Counted from the stretch's first letter, positions 1-17,700 are shown. The stretch: DNA of 64,000 nucleotides from Glandiceps talaboti (GCF_964340395.1 NC_135569.1:11803019-11867018), one strand, 5' to 3'. Notes: a model not told the origin generated them from the sequence alone. Numbers and translations are program-made.

Positions 1-1338
1 TTTAAGGTTGTTAAATAGTATAAGATCTACCCTCATTTTCTAATCTATACTTTCGTCATAAAAATGTACTATATGTACTGAAAATATATGCAATAAAACT
101 TGGGGATTAATTTGCTTAATCAATGTTTTTTTAAATAATTAGGCAATATGTTACCTGTGCAAGCTTAAAATTTCATTTACTTTCATATAATTAATTTTCC
201 AATTAAGTGGCACATAATGTATAATAGCTATAGTTTAAAGGTTTGCATTCCAACAATGTGTGTAGGCCCAAAAATCTATGGTTTTGCCCTTACGGGAGGC
301 ATTCAGTTTAAATCTGGTTAAGATATAGCCTAGTTACTGAAATTCATTAATTATGCAAATTATTCATAAAAACTTTACTCTAAATCAACAAACCTTATAG
401 GACATATGTGCTTTGTTATGGTTAACATATGAACCAAATGATATTGAATTTGAAGTATGCGTTCCAAAGACGTATATCCTAATTACTCAAAACCATTATT
501 TATGCAAATAACTAATTAATATTCTATGGATGTTTACCAAAATCTAATCAGTTCTTTCCATTGGCATATGGAAGATGTGTAGCAAATTTCATTATAATTG
601 AGCCAGCCGTTTTTAAGAAAATGATGACACAGACAGACAGACACACACACACACACAGACGGACGGACAGACGGGCGGGCGGACAGACAGACAGACACAC
701 ACAGACACAGCCAGACATCGCCATTTCAATACCTCTGTCTAATGTGAACATTCCTTGTAACCACCACCACCACCACCACCACCACCACCACCCTGGATCA
801 TAGGGGCGTGTAGTATTTCATAGATTGTTGTTTTCCTGGTCTACTGGCTAAATATAACAACGTTTTGACTATAATTTCGTACCTGTGAGGAAAAAACACT
901 TGTATTATATCTACTAGTATAGAGACTGACACAGCTGTAGTAGTAGGATTCGTATAAAACGGCAATCTAAGCAATAATATACGTGCCCCTGTGCCCTGGA
1001 TACATGTAGTCGGGGGCGTACCCACGCCTCTCGTAATGCCGCAGCAAGTACTAGTGATCTATATCGTTTACCTTATGTGACCCCTTAACACAGTGTATCG
1101 ATCGTTGCATGCATCCTAGTCAGTTCGTGAAGGGCGTAGTTCTGTCAGATGACGCGACGACGAATTCGAATTCCGATGCCCGAGTCTATACAGGTCTGAA
1201 ACAAATTGTGTATAGGTTACTATCTGTCTATGAATGAAGGTGTTGCCATAGTTACACATATATTTATACGAATACGGTCACAGTGCTAAGATTGGTGTGT
1301 CATCTCATGAGACTGATTTTCTACAAGCACTGTACAAC
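1..1338. other. 5' flank of the first death-domain gene; repeats, no gene seen
   Basis: No coding exon is visible. Positions 240-625 read like an interspersed repeat that runs into an ACAC/ACAG/ACGG simple repeat (630-712); a CCA/CAC run lies at 760-792. From about 738 the sequence begins to match the region upstream of the second gene copy (from about 6170), for example the GGATACATGTAG block at 998 and 6200 and the CCTTATGTGACCCCTTA block near 1070 and 7207. Short His-rich or Cys-rich reading frames here are products of the simple repeats. Confidence 0.6.
1260..1338 (+). promoter_or_regulatory. Putative core promoter and 5' UTR of death-domain gene 1
   Basis: A TATTTATA box-like element (1261-1268) lies about 70 bases before the first ATG, and the reverse CCAAT motif GATTGG follows at 1290. 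Both are conserved upstream of copy 2 (7364-7371). A one-base insertion in copy 2 between these motifs and the ATG argues that this stretch is not translated. The transcription start is inferred, not seen. Confidence 0.4.
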
Positions 1339-3425
1339 ATGTCGTCCATTCGGTTTAGAAGTAGAAGACATAGGGCTCCGGAAGACTTTAACATAGGCGA
1401 CATCGAGTTTGGTCAGTTTCCCGCGAGTAGTCAGCTTGCTCATCAGTTATCAATTCGTTTGGATAATCTTACACAACCCGAGGGTTTACATTACGCCAGA
1501 TTTCTACAGGAATTGGATGGAAAATTTAACTATGCGTACATTCAACGGTATTGCAAGGAGTCCCAATTGATGAGTCCAACGTCTACCATATTACTACAAG
1601 ACCCAGTAGCCACTAACAAAAGTTTGTCTAAAATGGTTGGTGTACTGAAAAGAATGGATCGTGCAGACTGTGTAGATGTCTTTCGGAGAATAATCATTGA
1701 CCAGATTAAGGCGAATAATGAAGAACGGTTGTTTATCTCAGAAAATGAGGAAAGCGATCAATTGGATGGTAGATATATATTTTAATACGATTAATCTAAA
1801 TGTGTTTGCAGTCGAAATGAGTCGTCTCTTCCTGTTTCATGTTTCTTAAGACGATCTGGACTTTGTCAACATAGTAACATACTTTGTAACATTACATCAT
1901 AGTTAGCTATGATGTAACATAGATATTTTTAATGTTTTACATATATATACATATGATTTTACTAATATATTTAGATTTGTAGTTTGTGTGTATGATGCTT
2001 GTTTATGTACATAACAAAACTAACTATATATACTTCACAAATTACAGATGCGGATATCAATAGATTATTTGCCTATAAAGCCAGTGTCCTTCTAGGTCCT
2101 CAAGTGCCAAGACCCATAGATGCAATAGGTAAGCAATTTTCAGCATGCGCTCTTCTCTCTAGCTCCCCCACCCCCACCCCACCTTTCGCAGCTCTATCCT
2201 CCCATCATCCCCCCGGAGCCGTCATCGCCTGATGAATGAGCTATTCAAACAAACAGCTGTTAGATCTACTTAAGAGTATTCTGGTGGACATTCAGACTTT
2301 GGTTCAAGTCATGACGCTTTGGGGGATCAGGGTTCACACATTGTTAATGCTCATCCAAAGTGGGTCATGACATCAAGTCAATGTATGATTGTTGGTGCTA
2401 AACATTAACCTGGTCCTATAATATTGCCCAGGTAGTGATATCGGTAGACATTGGACTAAGTACCGACCAACATATTCTAGGTATAACTCGATCGTACCAC
2501 AGTCACTTGTGAGCTAATATTCTATTCCAGAATTGTAATATTTTAGTCTATGATTATCATAATACAAAATAATGACGTTATTAGGTATATACAATATTTC
2601 AACAACAAAAAATACCGTTGTTGGTTACTGTTTCGGATAATTATAACTTATCCGAATATTAGCTCACAAGTGACTGTGACTTCTACATATAGCAAGTCAT
2701 GTCAGGATCGGGCGTCATTCGGGGGAATTTGAGAAATTATCAGGTTTTCTATGTCTGTATATCCCCTTTTATTTTTATGCGGTTGTTATTAAATTGGAGT
2801 GACTTGAATGAAGAAAGGACAAGCATGATAAAACTGATTTTTGATTTCTTCATTATCCAGGGTTACAATCAACAAGACCCGTTCTACAAGAAAACTTGCA
2901 CTTGATCTTTCAACGAATCAAAACGATTTTAGAAGAATTTCCTGTATTCATATTGAACAGCACTTTCCGGAGAATCGATTCGAGCATCAAGTCATCAGTC
3001 TTGGGTCTTTTTACGTCCTTTGCTAGACTTCTTTCACTGTTTCTAATAGCAAATGACACAATCTTAGTCCTGAATGTGTTCATTCCATTATGGAGTTCAC
3101 TCCATCAATTCTCTGTCATCGAACACCTGGCCCTATTTCTACCTGTACTTGGTGACTGGGTGTTGGAACCGAAACTATGCGCACTTAGAGATATCGTTAT
3201 GGAGAAAGAAATAAGGAAAATTTTACTTCACGACAAGGTGGGTTATTTATCAAGTTTAGGATATGTGGATTTATGTATGTATGTATGTATGTATGTATGT
3301 ATGTACGTACATACGTATGTATGTATGTATGTATGTATGTATGTATGTATGTATGTATGTATGTATGTATGTATGTATGTATGTATATGTGTGTGTGTGT
3401 GTATGTGTGTGTGTGTGTGTATGTA

Positions 3426-3490
<65 letters not shown>

Positions 3491-4171
3491 CTATCAATGT
3501 GTTAAATTTCGTGGTTAGGGGAAGACCATCAATATATATTTTCCATATATGATATGAAACTTAAAACCATTTAAAGTTTGACAACCTCATGAATATTTGT
3601 TTCGTTGAATGAAATTCATGTTATAATAAGAAAGGACATTTTGGCATAAAATCGTTGGTTTACGATTCATTTGTCAGACGACTTGAAAACTAGATCCTTA
3701 CAAAATATATTGTGTTTCCAGAAAATGGAGTTGGATCGATCCAGATGTAACCAAGACGTCAAGAAACTTGAAGCAAAAGGGAAGAAAGAAATGGAGAATA
3801 TTCGATCAACTTTTTTATTTCTACTTCCACTGCAGATAATTGTACTCGTGTTTGGTCTTTGCACGTTTGTCCCCAAGTTTGTGCATGTTTTCAGATTAGA
3901 TCTTGAAGCATATGTAATTAAATTTGATGCTCATGAGTTTTTCACTGTTCTAGAATCATACTTCCCAGAGCTGAACCCAATCCTATGTTCATCTTTAACA
4001 TTACTTCTGTTTGATATTGGAGTTCGTACGACAATAATATGTATGCATTACGTCACCCTAAACCCAGAGAATCGCTTTGAATTCAACAACGACGCACTAC
4101 ATGCTAGATCGAAAGAACTCAGCCGATTTTATGAAAGGAAAAAGAAAAAGAAGAAATTTAGAAGTCTGTGA
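1339..4171 (+). CDS. Death-domain multi-pass membrane protein, copy 1 (four exons, 445 aa)
   Basis: Coding exons 1339-1768, 2048-2128, 2861-3237 and 3722-4171 join with GT/AG sites in phases 1, 1, 0 and give one open frame of 445 residues. Residues about 31-121 look like a death domain: a six-helix pattern with LHYARFLQELDG in the place of the usual W-x-x-LA-x-x-LG, then NKSLSKMVGVLKRMDRADC matching the L-x-x-x-L-x-x-I-x-R-x-D end. Residues 216-246 and 256-271 (exon 3) and about 325-350 and 383-408 (exon 4) are strongly hydrophobic, so a multi-pass membrane protein with a cytosolic death domain is inferred. The tail is very basic (KRKKKKKKF). The first ATG after a conserved TATA-like box was chosen; an upstream GTG frame is not needed. 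I do not recognise the family; adaptor-like signalling in apoptosis or immunity is only a guess from the domain. Confidence 0.8.
3275..3487 (+). repeat. ATGT then GT microsatellite in intron 3
   Basis: Long ATGT runs with ACGT interruptions pass into GT runs up to 3487. The paralogous intron has the same array at about 12236-12380 with a different length and a CTGT/GCGC end, so the repeat pre-dates the duplication and has changed since. Repeat-encoded Tyr/Cys/Met/Val frames here are not genes. Confidence 0.95.
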
Positions 4172-4232
4172 TATTTCCGAATTCCCACAAGGGCGTGATA
4201 CTTTTAAAGATCCCTGTCTGAACACGAGATCG

Positions 4233-4238
4233 AATAAA
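4233..4238 (+). terminator. Likely polyadenylation signal AATAAA of copy 1
   Basis: AATAAA sits 62 bases after the stop codon. At the same place copy 2 reads GAAAAAA, so the canonical hexamer is absent there. Confidence 0.45.
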
Positions 4239-4299
4239 CTCATCTGCCAAGTCGTGCCTTTGTTATATTAACACTTAGCAGTTTTCAAAGTACAAGTCA

Positions 4300-4560
4300 A
4301 ATTGAACAAACAAATATGGAATTTACACCCTGGCCTTTCTACGTCACGACACCGTGCATATACGTCACCACAACATGTGTCTACGTCATTGGTGTATTGC
4401 TAGTGTTGGTGTAATTATATTCACTAATATTTTATTCATTTAACCGGAAAATACTAGTGACCCAAGGGCTTGTCACTACTAATCTTGCGACTGGTATTGA
4501 CAAGACACCTTAGGTCACTCGTATTTTCCTTGGCTGAACAAAGAAACATAATAGGGGGAA
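4300..4560 (-). mobile_element. Foldback MITE with TACGTCA motifs
   Basis: Member of a family also seen at 13200-13445, 32880-33180, 36625-36930, 41740-41830 and 52265-52570. Shared parts are a palindromic end with CCTTGGCTGA(A) and GGTCA(T/C)...AGTGAC blocks, then a body with several ACGTCA motifs. In this copy TACGTCA occurs at 4340, 4361 and 4382. It forms part of the 3' region of the first death-domain gene. Confidence 0.6.
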
Positions 4561-4869
4561 TAGTATATAAAAATTCTACAATCATCGAACGCATTTTCTT
4601 GTCTTTAAAGCAAAAGTATGTTTTTTTTCCTGTGGGGTTATTATTATTTAAGTTCCACCATGAGACATTACAATTTATAATTTATGCAAGTTATATAACT
4701 ATAGACTACATTGTTATTTGGTTAATTTGATTTTATAGGGTCACAGTAGTTTGCGATTTTACAAATAGTATCATATTTCTTATATTAAGTGGCCGAATTG
4801 AAGACCAATTGGTACGCTTTTCGGAGTTTTAATTGATAAACAACACTGCGTTTTTTTCTAGAAAAAATG

Positions 4870-4882
4870 TGACATGACGTGA

Positions 4883-4913
<31 letters not shown>

Positions 4914-6160
4914 TCACTCCCTTTAAGGACTTTAATTTGATGTCACTCCTACAGATTTTATATTTCTCTCAATAATGTACACATTCATTTCCTAAATAGC
5001 ATTTTCTCAAAGATGGTAATATTAACCAGTTTTTGCTATGTCACAGTTGTTAATGCATAGTTAGAAGTAATGTCATATATTTTCATAATGATGTCCCATG
5101 GGCAACTTTTTAAGAATAAAGAATATTTTCTGTATATGCAATAAATGCTTTTAATTTGAAATTCCATCATAGAAAATAAACGATTTCCTTTATCAACTAC
5201 ATATATTGCGACTCGCTATAGTTAGTTTCGGCCCAGACGGCCATCATTGGGGCAGGTGGAAGTGTGGCACCCTCAACGACGAGAGTCTGGGTAACTACGA
5301 CTACACTATTGTCAGGCCCAAGAATTGCCAAATAAGGAAGTCCTCATGAATTGTGATGTAAAGGTGAGGTACGGTCGTCTTGAAACTCTTTTCACCACAT
5401 TATGTCAATGTATGGATATATTGGAGGATCAAGGAGAATGTATCCATGGTCATGTAAGCACTTACACTTTGCCTCATTTTGTGACAGGACATATCTGTTT
5501 CCACTGCAGCCGAGTCGAGAACCGTGTATGCCTTGACCAAACCTTGACCTTATTAGGTGATGATTTGTACAAATAAGCGATTAATCGGCTGCTTTCGAAA
5601 TTTCCACCATAATTTCCCATAAACCACTCTGTGTCACTGAGAAAATCTTCCTCTGACAATCCACAGAGTTAGTCACAATCACTGCAGACTGCAACGTTCG
5701 GAGCAGACGACAAACATTGAACGCGAAGTACGAAGTTATTTGTAAACACAACTTGGACACGTGCCAACTGTACATTATCACTATTTTGCCAGTTATAATA
5801 GATTTCTAGACCAATCAGATTTCTCAATTTGTGTCATCAATATACTGGTATAATATAATAATCATTTTAGCCATGTAAATTCTTGTGGTTGATATTGTCA
5901 TTTTATCTATGTGTGTACATTTTATCACTGTAAAGAGCACTTGCGTATAGCGCGGTTTTAAGAAATTAAATTAGTATCGTTAGTGCTGGTAGTAGAATGA
6001 ACTTGTCAAGGAATGGTTTGTCCGTTTATCCGAAGCCCGCCCCCTTGTAGTTGGAAGATGAAAAGGTGACACTGTTTCTTAGCACGTCGCCAGCGAACGA
6101 AAGGTTATAACCTCTTTACAATTATAAAGCAAGACAAACTACAACAGTTATGTGTGACGT
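4870..6160. other. Intergenic, no supported gene
   Basis: A CA repeat (4883-4908) and AT-rich DNA. At 5270-5310 there is a GAGAGTCTGGGTAAC end like the terminal repeat of the Mutator-like MITE at 58628, so the short open frame there (near 5225-5345) is probably repeat-borne. A TGCTTTCGAAATTT block at about 5590 recurs at 6865 in direct orientation, again with a minus-strand open frame ending in EISKA residues; I cannot assign it. Confidence 0.5.
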
Positions 6161-6269
6161 TATAAAATGATCCCTGTAACATTCCCTTGTAACCACCGCC
6201 CTGGATACATGTAGTCACGGGCGTACCCCCAGGGTGTACCCACGCCCCTCGTTATACCATGAAGAGTGT

Positions 6270-6708
6270 ACACATGTTGACTGACAATGTGGGCGATGGC
6301 ATACGTTTGTTTCCCCTCAGGACTAGCCCACAGGCATTTGTTTCCCGGGATATGTATCAGAATGTTTCTATCAGAATACAATAAAATGTCGATAATATCG
6401 ATAATATAGACGTGTTTAGCCAACTATATATGAAAGGGGTAAAATTACACTTGCTTCTGTGATCGCGCAGGTGTTTTCTTTCGCTGTGAGTGGACCTGTG
6501 CGATCACAGAAGCAAGTGTATAAGTTTACCCCTTTCATATATATAGTTGGCTAAATACGTCAATATTAACGATATTATATTATCGATATTTTATTGTATT
6601 CAGATAGAACCATTCTGATACATATCGCGGGAAACAAATGCTTGTGGACTTGCCAGTCACACCAAAACAGTCTCGTTTCCCCGAGGGCTTTGTCAGTCAA
6701 CATGTGTT
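6270..6708. repeat. Large palindrome (arms about 205 bp, loop about 22 bp)
   Basis: The arm 6270-6471 is matched in reverse complement by 6494-6708 with few mismatches and small indels; the centre is at about 6482. Shared blocks include ACATGTTGACTGACA, CATTTGTTTCCCG, ATACAATAAAAT and GCTTCTGTGATCGC. It lies in DNA present upstream of gene copy 2 and absent from copy 1. It is probably a foldback transposon; a head-to-head rearrangement is the alternative. Confidence 0.9.
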
Positions 6709-7442
6709 TTATAACACACCGAACAAAAATCATACACCACAGCACACTAAAATAATTACTAGTATGACAACCTTCTCCATATAAAAGCTTCAAACGAAGT
6801 CCCAATAACGTCGCAATATTCTTCAAATTACTAACCACTGTCTTGATTACGGCCGCGGTCAGCTCTGCTTTCGAAATTTCGACGAATCGAACAAAAAATT
6901 CATTGCTTTGGCCGCTCCTTGCGGTCGTAGTTGCAGACGAGCCAGACATGCACATGTTTACAATTTTTTGTTCTTTGAAAATGTCCTCTGTATTCGCGCA
7001 TAGATGACGTCATCAGGAGGCACTTATGATGGAACGAGTCGTAGTCCCTGGGGACAGTCGACTATTTCTAGTAATTAGTGTCTGCTATATACGTTATTTA
7101 TCGTGAAACAGCGTGAGAAATGGTCCATATGATGTCGCATTGACCAATCACGACCGATATTTGAGTATGCGGTGTGTTCTAACAAGTACCAGTAACCTAA
7201 CGTTTACCTTATGTGACCCCTTACACTGCACCAACACCATCGTTTCTTGCATCCTAGTCAGTTCGTGAATAGCGCAGTTCCGACGCGAGGACGATTTCAA
7301 ATTCCGATGCCCCAGTCACATATACAGGCCTGAAACAATTCGGTGTTACTATAGTTACACATTTATTTATACGAATACTATCACAGTGCTAAAGATTGGT
7401 GTGTCATCTGATGGGACATATTTTCTACAAGCACTGTACAAC

Positions 7443-13063
<5,621 letters not shown>

Positions 13064-13199
13064 TATTTCCCAGAAGGGCGTGATACCTTTAAAGATTCCT
13101 GTCTGAACACGAGATCGAAAAAACTCACATGCCAAGTCGTGCCTTTGTTTTATTTAACACTTAGCAGTTTTCAAAGTACAAGTCAAGTTGAACAAAAAA

Positions 13200-13445
13200 A
13201 TATTTACACCCTGGCCTTTCTACGTCACGACACCGTGCGTATACGTCACGACAACATGTGTCTACGTCATCGGTGTATTGCTAGTGATGGTGTAATTATA
13301 TTCCCCAATATTGTATTAATTATACCGGGAAATACTAGTGACCCAAGGGCTTGCCACTACTAATCTTGCGACTGGTATTGACAAGACACCCTAGGTCACT
13401 CGTTATTGTCCTTGGCTGAACAAAGAAACAAATAGGGGAATAGTA
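13200..13445 (-). mobile_element. Foldback MITE, paralogous to the one at 4300
   Basis: Same family and same place relative to the gene as 4300-4560, so inserted before the duplication. It carries three TACGTCA motifs within about 55 bases. Confidence 0.6.
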
Positions 13446-13662
13446 TCTAAAAGTTCTACAATCATTGAACGTTTTTTCTTGTCTTTAAAGCAAAAGTAAG
13501 TTTTTTTCTGTGGGGTTATTATTATTAAGTTCCATCATGAGATATTACAATTTATAATTTATGCAAATTATATAACTATAGACTACATTGTTATTTGGTT
13601 AATTTCATTTTATAGGGTCACAGTAGTTTGTGATTTTAAAAATAGTGTCATATTTCTTATAT

Positions 13663-14067
13663 TAAGTGGCCATATTGAAGACAACAAATATGGGTATAAA
13701 TAAGTATGGAATTTTAATTGACAGACAACACTACTATATGTTTTTCTAATTGACAAAATGCGATACAACATTATGCATATATATATATATATATACACAC
13801 ACATTATGTGTATGTGTCACTTGTTTTGTAACTCAGTATATTGCAAAACAAATTTAAAAATGTACAATGTTTGTTAGTGTACATAAAATTTACACTAAGT
13901 CTTTTGTTTTTACATAATTGTTACCTTTAGCAATTTATTGAGTTACAAATACGGACTTGGTCGATGCTGTTTCACATTTTTTTTCAAGTAGGAAAGTATG
14001 GTAAAGTTGCTTCATCAATATTACAAACTGAAAATAAATACCCTTTTCTCATCCATTTGGCCACTTT
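13663..14067. mobile_element. TA-flanked palindromic MITE, divergent copy
   Basis: Left end AAGTGGCCATAT-like, right end CATTTGGCCACTTT, with the internal TTTTTCAAGTAGGAAAG block shared with the copies at 18254 and 62504. More decayed than those two. Its left end is also present after gene copy 1 (from 4785). Confidence 0.6.
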
Positions 14068-14498
14068 CATACATTTATCGTTTCTAGGCCATAGAAAATA
14101 GGTAGTGGCATTACTGGCAAATTCCATCAGATGTATGTATTAGATAATGTGAGTTTAAATGATAAAGCTTGCAAGATGACGTCATTTTGGCCGATCGCCA
14201 GACACTTGGGTGTCGTGTGGTGATAACACTGTCCCATATATTTTTTTTAGAGCCCTGTACATTTTCCAGTGTTGAAAGAAGTTGAATTTCCGATCTAGCT
14301 AGGATTAATTTTGTTGAAGATGTAAATATTGTCTGTCACAGCTACAGTTTCAACATATATTTCACTGTCGTAATAAATCATCGTGTAATATAAATGATTG
14401 GTTGAAGTCATGTTATTTTGTAAGGTCGCTGTCAGGCTCGTGACTATATATCGTCTCCTTACTATCTATCTATCGTAAGGCGTAGAAAAGTGCGCCCC

Positions 14499-14513
14499 GA
14501 GCGGCGAAGCCGC
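14499..14513. repeat. GC-rich hairpin upstream of NDUFB5
   Basis: GCGGC and GCCGC pair around a three-base loop within a short GC-rich block (14490-14516), striking in AT-rich surroundings. It may belong to a repeat rather than to the promoter. Confidence 0.4.
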
Positions 14514-14700
14514 GAGAACTAAAGGACTCATTTGTGTCAAATGTGTCATTCACATTTTTTTTTTTCATTTCTTCATGCAAACAAAGAATATGAAACAATA
14601 TTGAACAAGAATGGAGGAAAAACAAATGCCTAGTAAACCGTAATGAATGCACGTTGCGGGCGTATTATTTCTCCCATGATGCCACTTGACACCGCAAATG

Positions 14701-14710
14701 CAAGATGGCG
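14701..14710 (+). promoter_or_regulatory. YY1-like motif overlapping the NDUFB5 start codon
   Basis: CAAGATGGCG contains the ATG at 14705. AAnATGGCG at or just after the transcription start is known from many nuclear genes for mitochondrial proteins. The same ten bases occur at 42682-42691 between PDE6D and PEX5. Confidence 0.5.
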
Positions 14711-17700
14711 GCATCTGCATCGATATCAAGACTTCTGCAGGTTAATCGCCTGAAAGTACCCCTTGAAAGATGCAATTTACTGCTGCAGCAAAGCTCAAGA
14801 GGAACTTTAGGTAATTAAGTGTTTATGATTACAAATTCTTGTATTACTGATGAAGGGATATTCCATAATCTCGTGGATAATGTTACTACTAGATCACATT
14901 GAAGTTTACAAATTACAATATGTGTACGCCGGGGTATCGATACAAAACAGCGATAACTCGTGTGAGACTGTTTAAGTATATAAGCATTGCTGAAAAGAAA
15001 TTCGGACTTGGAGATTATACTTCATGAAAAGCAGGGGCAACCTTCTTTTAACTCTTGAATTCTGGCTGAAAATGACATAAAACAGTTATCATTCCAGCTT
15101 GCCACGGAGATGGAGACTGGAGTCATCAATTCGAAACTGTTCTCGCAAAAAGCAGTTCTTACACGATACATTGGTATCAATTACTCTGTGCGATAGAGCA
15201 GTGGAAAGGGGATGTAATTCACGTACGTTAAGGATACACAGAAAATTCTAAAGTTGTAAAGTTTGTTTATATAAAACAGTGACTAACACATCTATTCACA
15301 TCCAAAGTTATGTATTATTTTGTATAGCTGCAATAATTTTTTTTGTTAGGTCTGTCTATTGAACATTTGACTGTTACATTTTTGGCACTTGACTCATGAT
15401 CAGCTCATAAACTCTTAACCTTGATGATATGAAAGTTAACTTATAGACATTTAGTATTGCATGAACTAATTCTTTATTTGTTATGTTACTATTTCAGCCC
15501 CAATCATATCAAGGGGAATGGCAGGTGGTTTTAACAAAGCCAAGTTTATAATTCAACCATCTAAGTACTCTGATAACAGATTTATACGGTTACTGGTAAG
15601 TACACCAGTTGTGCGCCCTCTAGTGGTAGCCAAATTTGGTGTTGTGAGTCAAAATGAGGAAAACTGACATTTCTTGTGAGTCACTACATAGAAAGAGATA
15701 GGGAAACAACAAATATTGGTGTGTCACTAGAAATTGTGTGCATCAGTGGCATTTCAAATTAGCTTAGAGGGCACGCACACACCACATAGTAAGATATAGG
15801 GGAATATCAAATATTGGTGCATCACTAGAAATTGTGTGTCAATGGCACATCAAATTGGCTTAGAGAGCACACAGTACATCAGTATATTTAGTTGTAGCAT
15901 TTGACAACAGCTTCCATATCTACAGAGACACAGTAGCATAATTAATACAATAATATCCACCCTTTGTTTTTTTTGTTTTTTTAAATTTTATTTTGTGAAG
16001 GTCCGACTTCCCTATGATTTCTGTAAGTTAGTAAGAGAACCAAACTAATAATTTGTCTTAGGAGTAACTACAGTATACCCCAATGAAAGATATAGTTTTA
16101 AACCCATAAAGTTGAAACTTATCACTTATTGACTTAGCAAGTTGCCAGTAATTACTGGCATTTGCAGGTGAATTTTTGTAAATACTTGCATTCAGCAGGT
16201 GACATTTTAAATTTACTGGTATTTCAACAGGTGAAAATATTGCACTTGGAGCAGACTCTGAACTATGGTCATTGATTGTGTATGGTTTATACTATGTTAG
16301 AAAATGTTTTAACCTTGTACAGTAGCGTATAAAGATCTCATCCACTTTCAGCACTTACATCTTGTTTGTGTTTTGTATGACAGAGAACGTACACACTTGT
16401 GACAGTTGTACCAGCAACGATTGTCATCACATTCATCAACGTATTTATAGGTAAGTTTGTTTCAGTTGTTGTTATCATATACGTCAGTGTGTTTGTAGGT
16501 TAGTTTGTTACAGTTGTTGTTATCATATACGTCAGTGTGTTTGTAGGTTAGTTTGTTACAGTTGTTGTTATCATATACGTCAGTGTGTTTGTAGGTTAGT
16601 TTGTTACAGTTGTTGTTATCATATACGTCAGTGTGTTTGTAGGTTAGTTTGTTACAGTTGTTGTTATCATATACGTCAGTGTGTTTGTAGGTTAGTTTGT
16701 TACAGTTGTTGTTATCATATACGTCAGTGTGTTTGTAGGTTAGTTTGTTACAGTTGTTGTTATCATATACGTCAGTGTGTTTGTAGGTTAGTTTGTTACA
16801 GTTGTTGTTATCATATACGTCAGTGTGTTTGTAGGTTAGTTTGTTACAGTTGTTGTCATCATATACGTCAGTGTGTTTGTAGGTTAGTTTGTTACAGTTG
16901 TTGTTATCATATACGTCAGTGTGTTTGTAGGTTAGTTTGTTACAGTTGTTGTTATCATATACGTCAGTGTGTTTGTAGGTTAGTTTGTTACAGTTGTTAT
17001 CATATACGTCAGTGTGTTTGTAGGTTAGTTTGTTACAGTTGTTGTCATCATATATGTCAGTGTGTTTGTAGGTTAGTTTGTTACAGTTGTTGTTATCATA
17101 TACGTCAGTGTGTTTGTAGGTTAGTTTGTTACAGTTGTTATCATATACGTCAGTGTGTTTGTAGGTTAGTTTGTTACAGTTGTTGTTATCATATACGTCA
17201 GTGTGTTTGTAGGTTAGTTTGTTACAGTTGTTATCATATACGTCAGTGTGTTTGTAGGTTAGTTTGTTACAGTTGTTGTTATCATATACGTCAGTGTGTT
17301 TGTAGGTTAGTTTGTTACAGTTGTTGTTATCATATACGTCAGTGTGTTTGTAGGTTAGTTTGTTACAGTTGTTGTTATCATATACGTCAGTGTGTTTGTA
17401 GGTTAGTTTGTTACAGTTGTTGTTATCATATACGTCAGTGTGTTTGTAGGTTAGTTTGTTACAGTTATTGTCATCATATACGTCAGTGTGTTTGTAGGTT
17501 TGTGTTTTGTTTTGTAATTGTCTCCAATACATAAACCAAATATCACCATAGTTAGTAGTATAGATTTAGCCAACTGTATTACACATAAATGATTTGTATT
17601 GCTTGCAATGTTACAGTGTGTATATACATTGCCAAGTGAACAACAGTGGTAAGTTGTGCATGCTATAGTGCTGTGTACTGGTTATCTTGAAGTTAATAGT

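Larger units (their letters stand above)
738..4860 (+). repeat. Segmental duplication, copy 1
   Basis: This stretch matches about 6170-13740 in direct orientation, including promoter, all four exons, introns and 3' flank. Copy 2 is longer, mainly because of about 0.9 kb extra upstream (roughly 6265-7180, including a palindrome) and a 2.85 kb LINE in intron 2. Copy 1 has its own extra segment near 800-985. Homology ends a little after a sequence that also begins a TA-flanked MITE (4785 here, 13663 in copy 2). Confidence 0.8.

Noticed and set aside
3263-3505. Tyr/Val/Cys/Met-rich and His/Thr-rich frames over GT and ATGT repeats (also at 12189-12452 and 28165-28731)
   Set aside because: Pure microsatellite translation.
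2896-3552. 218-codon frame taken as a gene of its own (and 11827-12570)
   Set aside because: It is exon 3 of the death-domain gene running on into the intron microsatellite; the true exon ends at the donor at 3237 (12162 in copy 2).
5225-5345. Short frame with a plausible acceptor and Trp/Cys/Gly-rich peptide that looked like a terminal exon
   Set aside because: The same stretch carries the GAGAGTCTGGGTAAC end of a MITE family seen at 58628, so it is better explained as repeat.
6575-6955. 126-codon minus-strand frame upstream of gene copy 2
   Set aside because: Half of it is one arm of the palindrome. A weak likeness to 5581-5781 is noted, but no splice-consistent gene could be built.
16462-17532. 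356-codon open frame on the minus strand with a 16-residue repeat
   Set aside because: It is a side effect of 48 and 45 bp minisatellite units inside an NDUFB5 intron; no start context or homology outside the array supports a protein.
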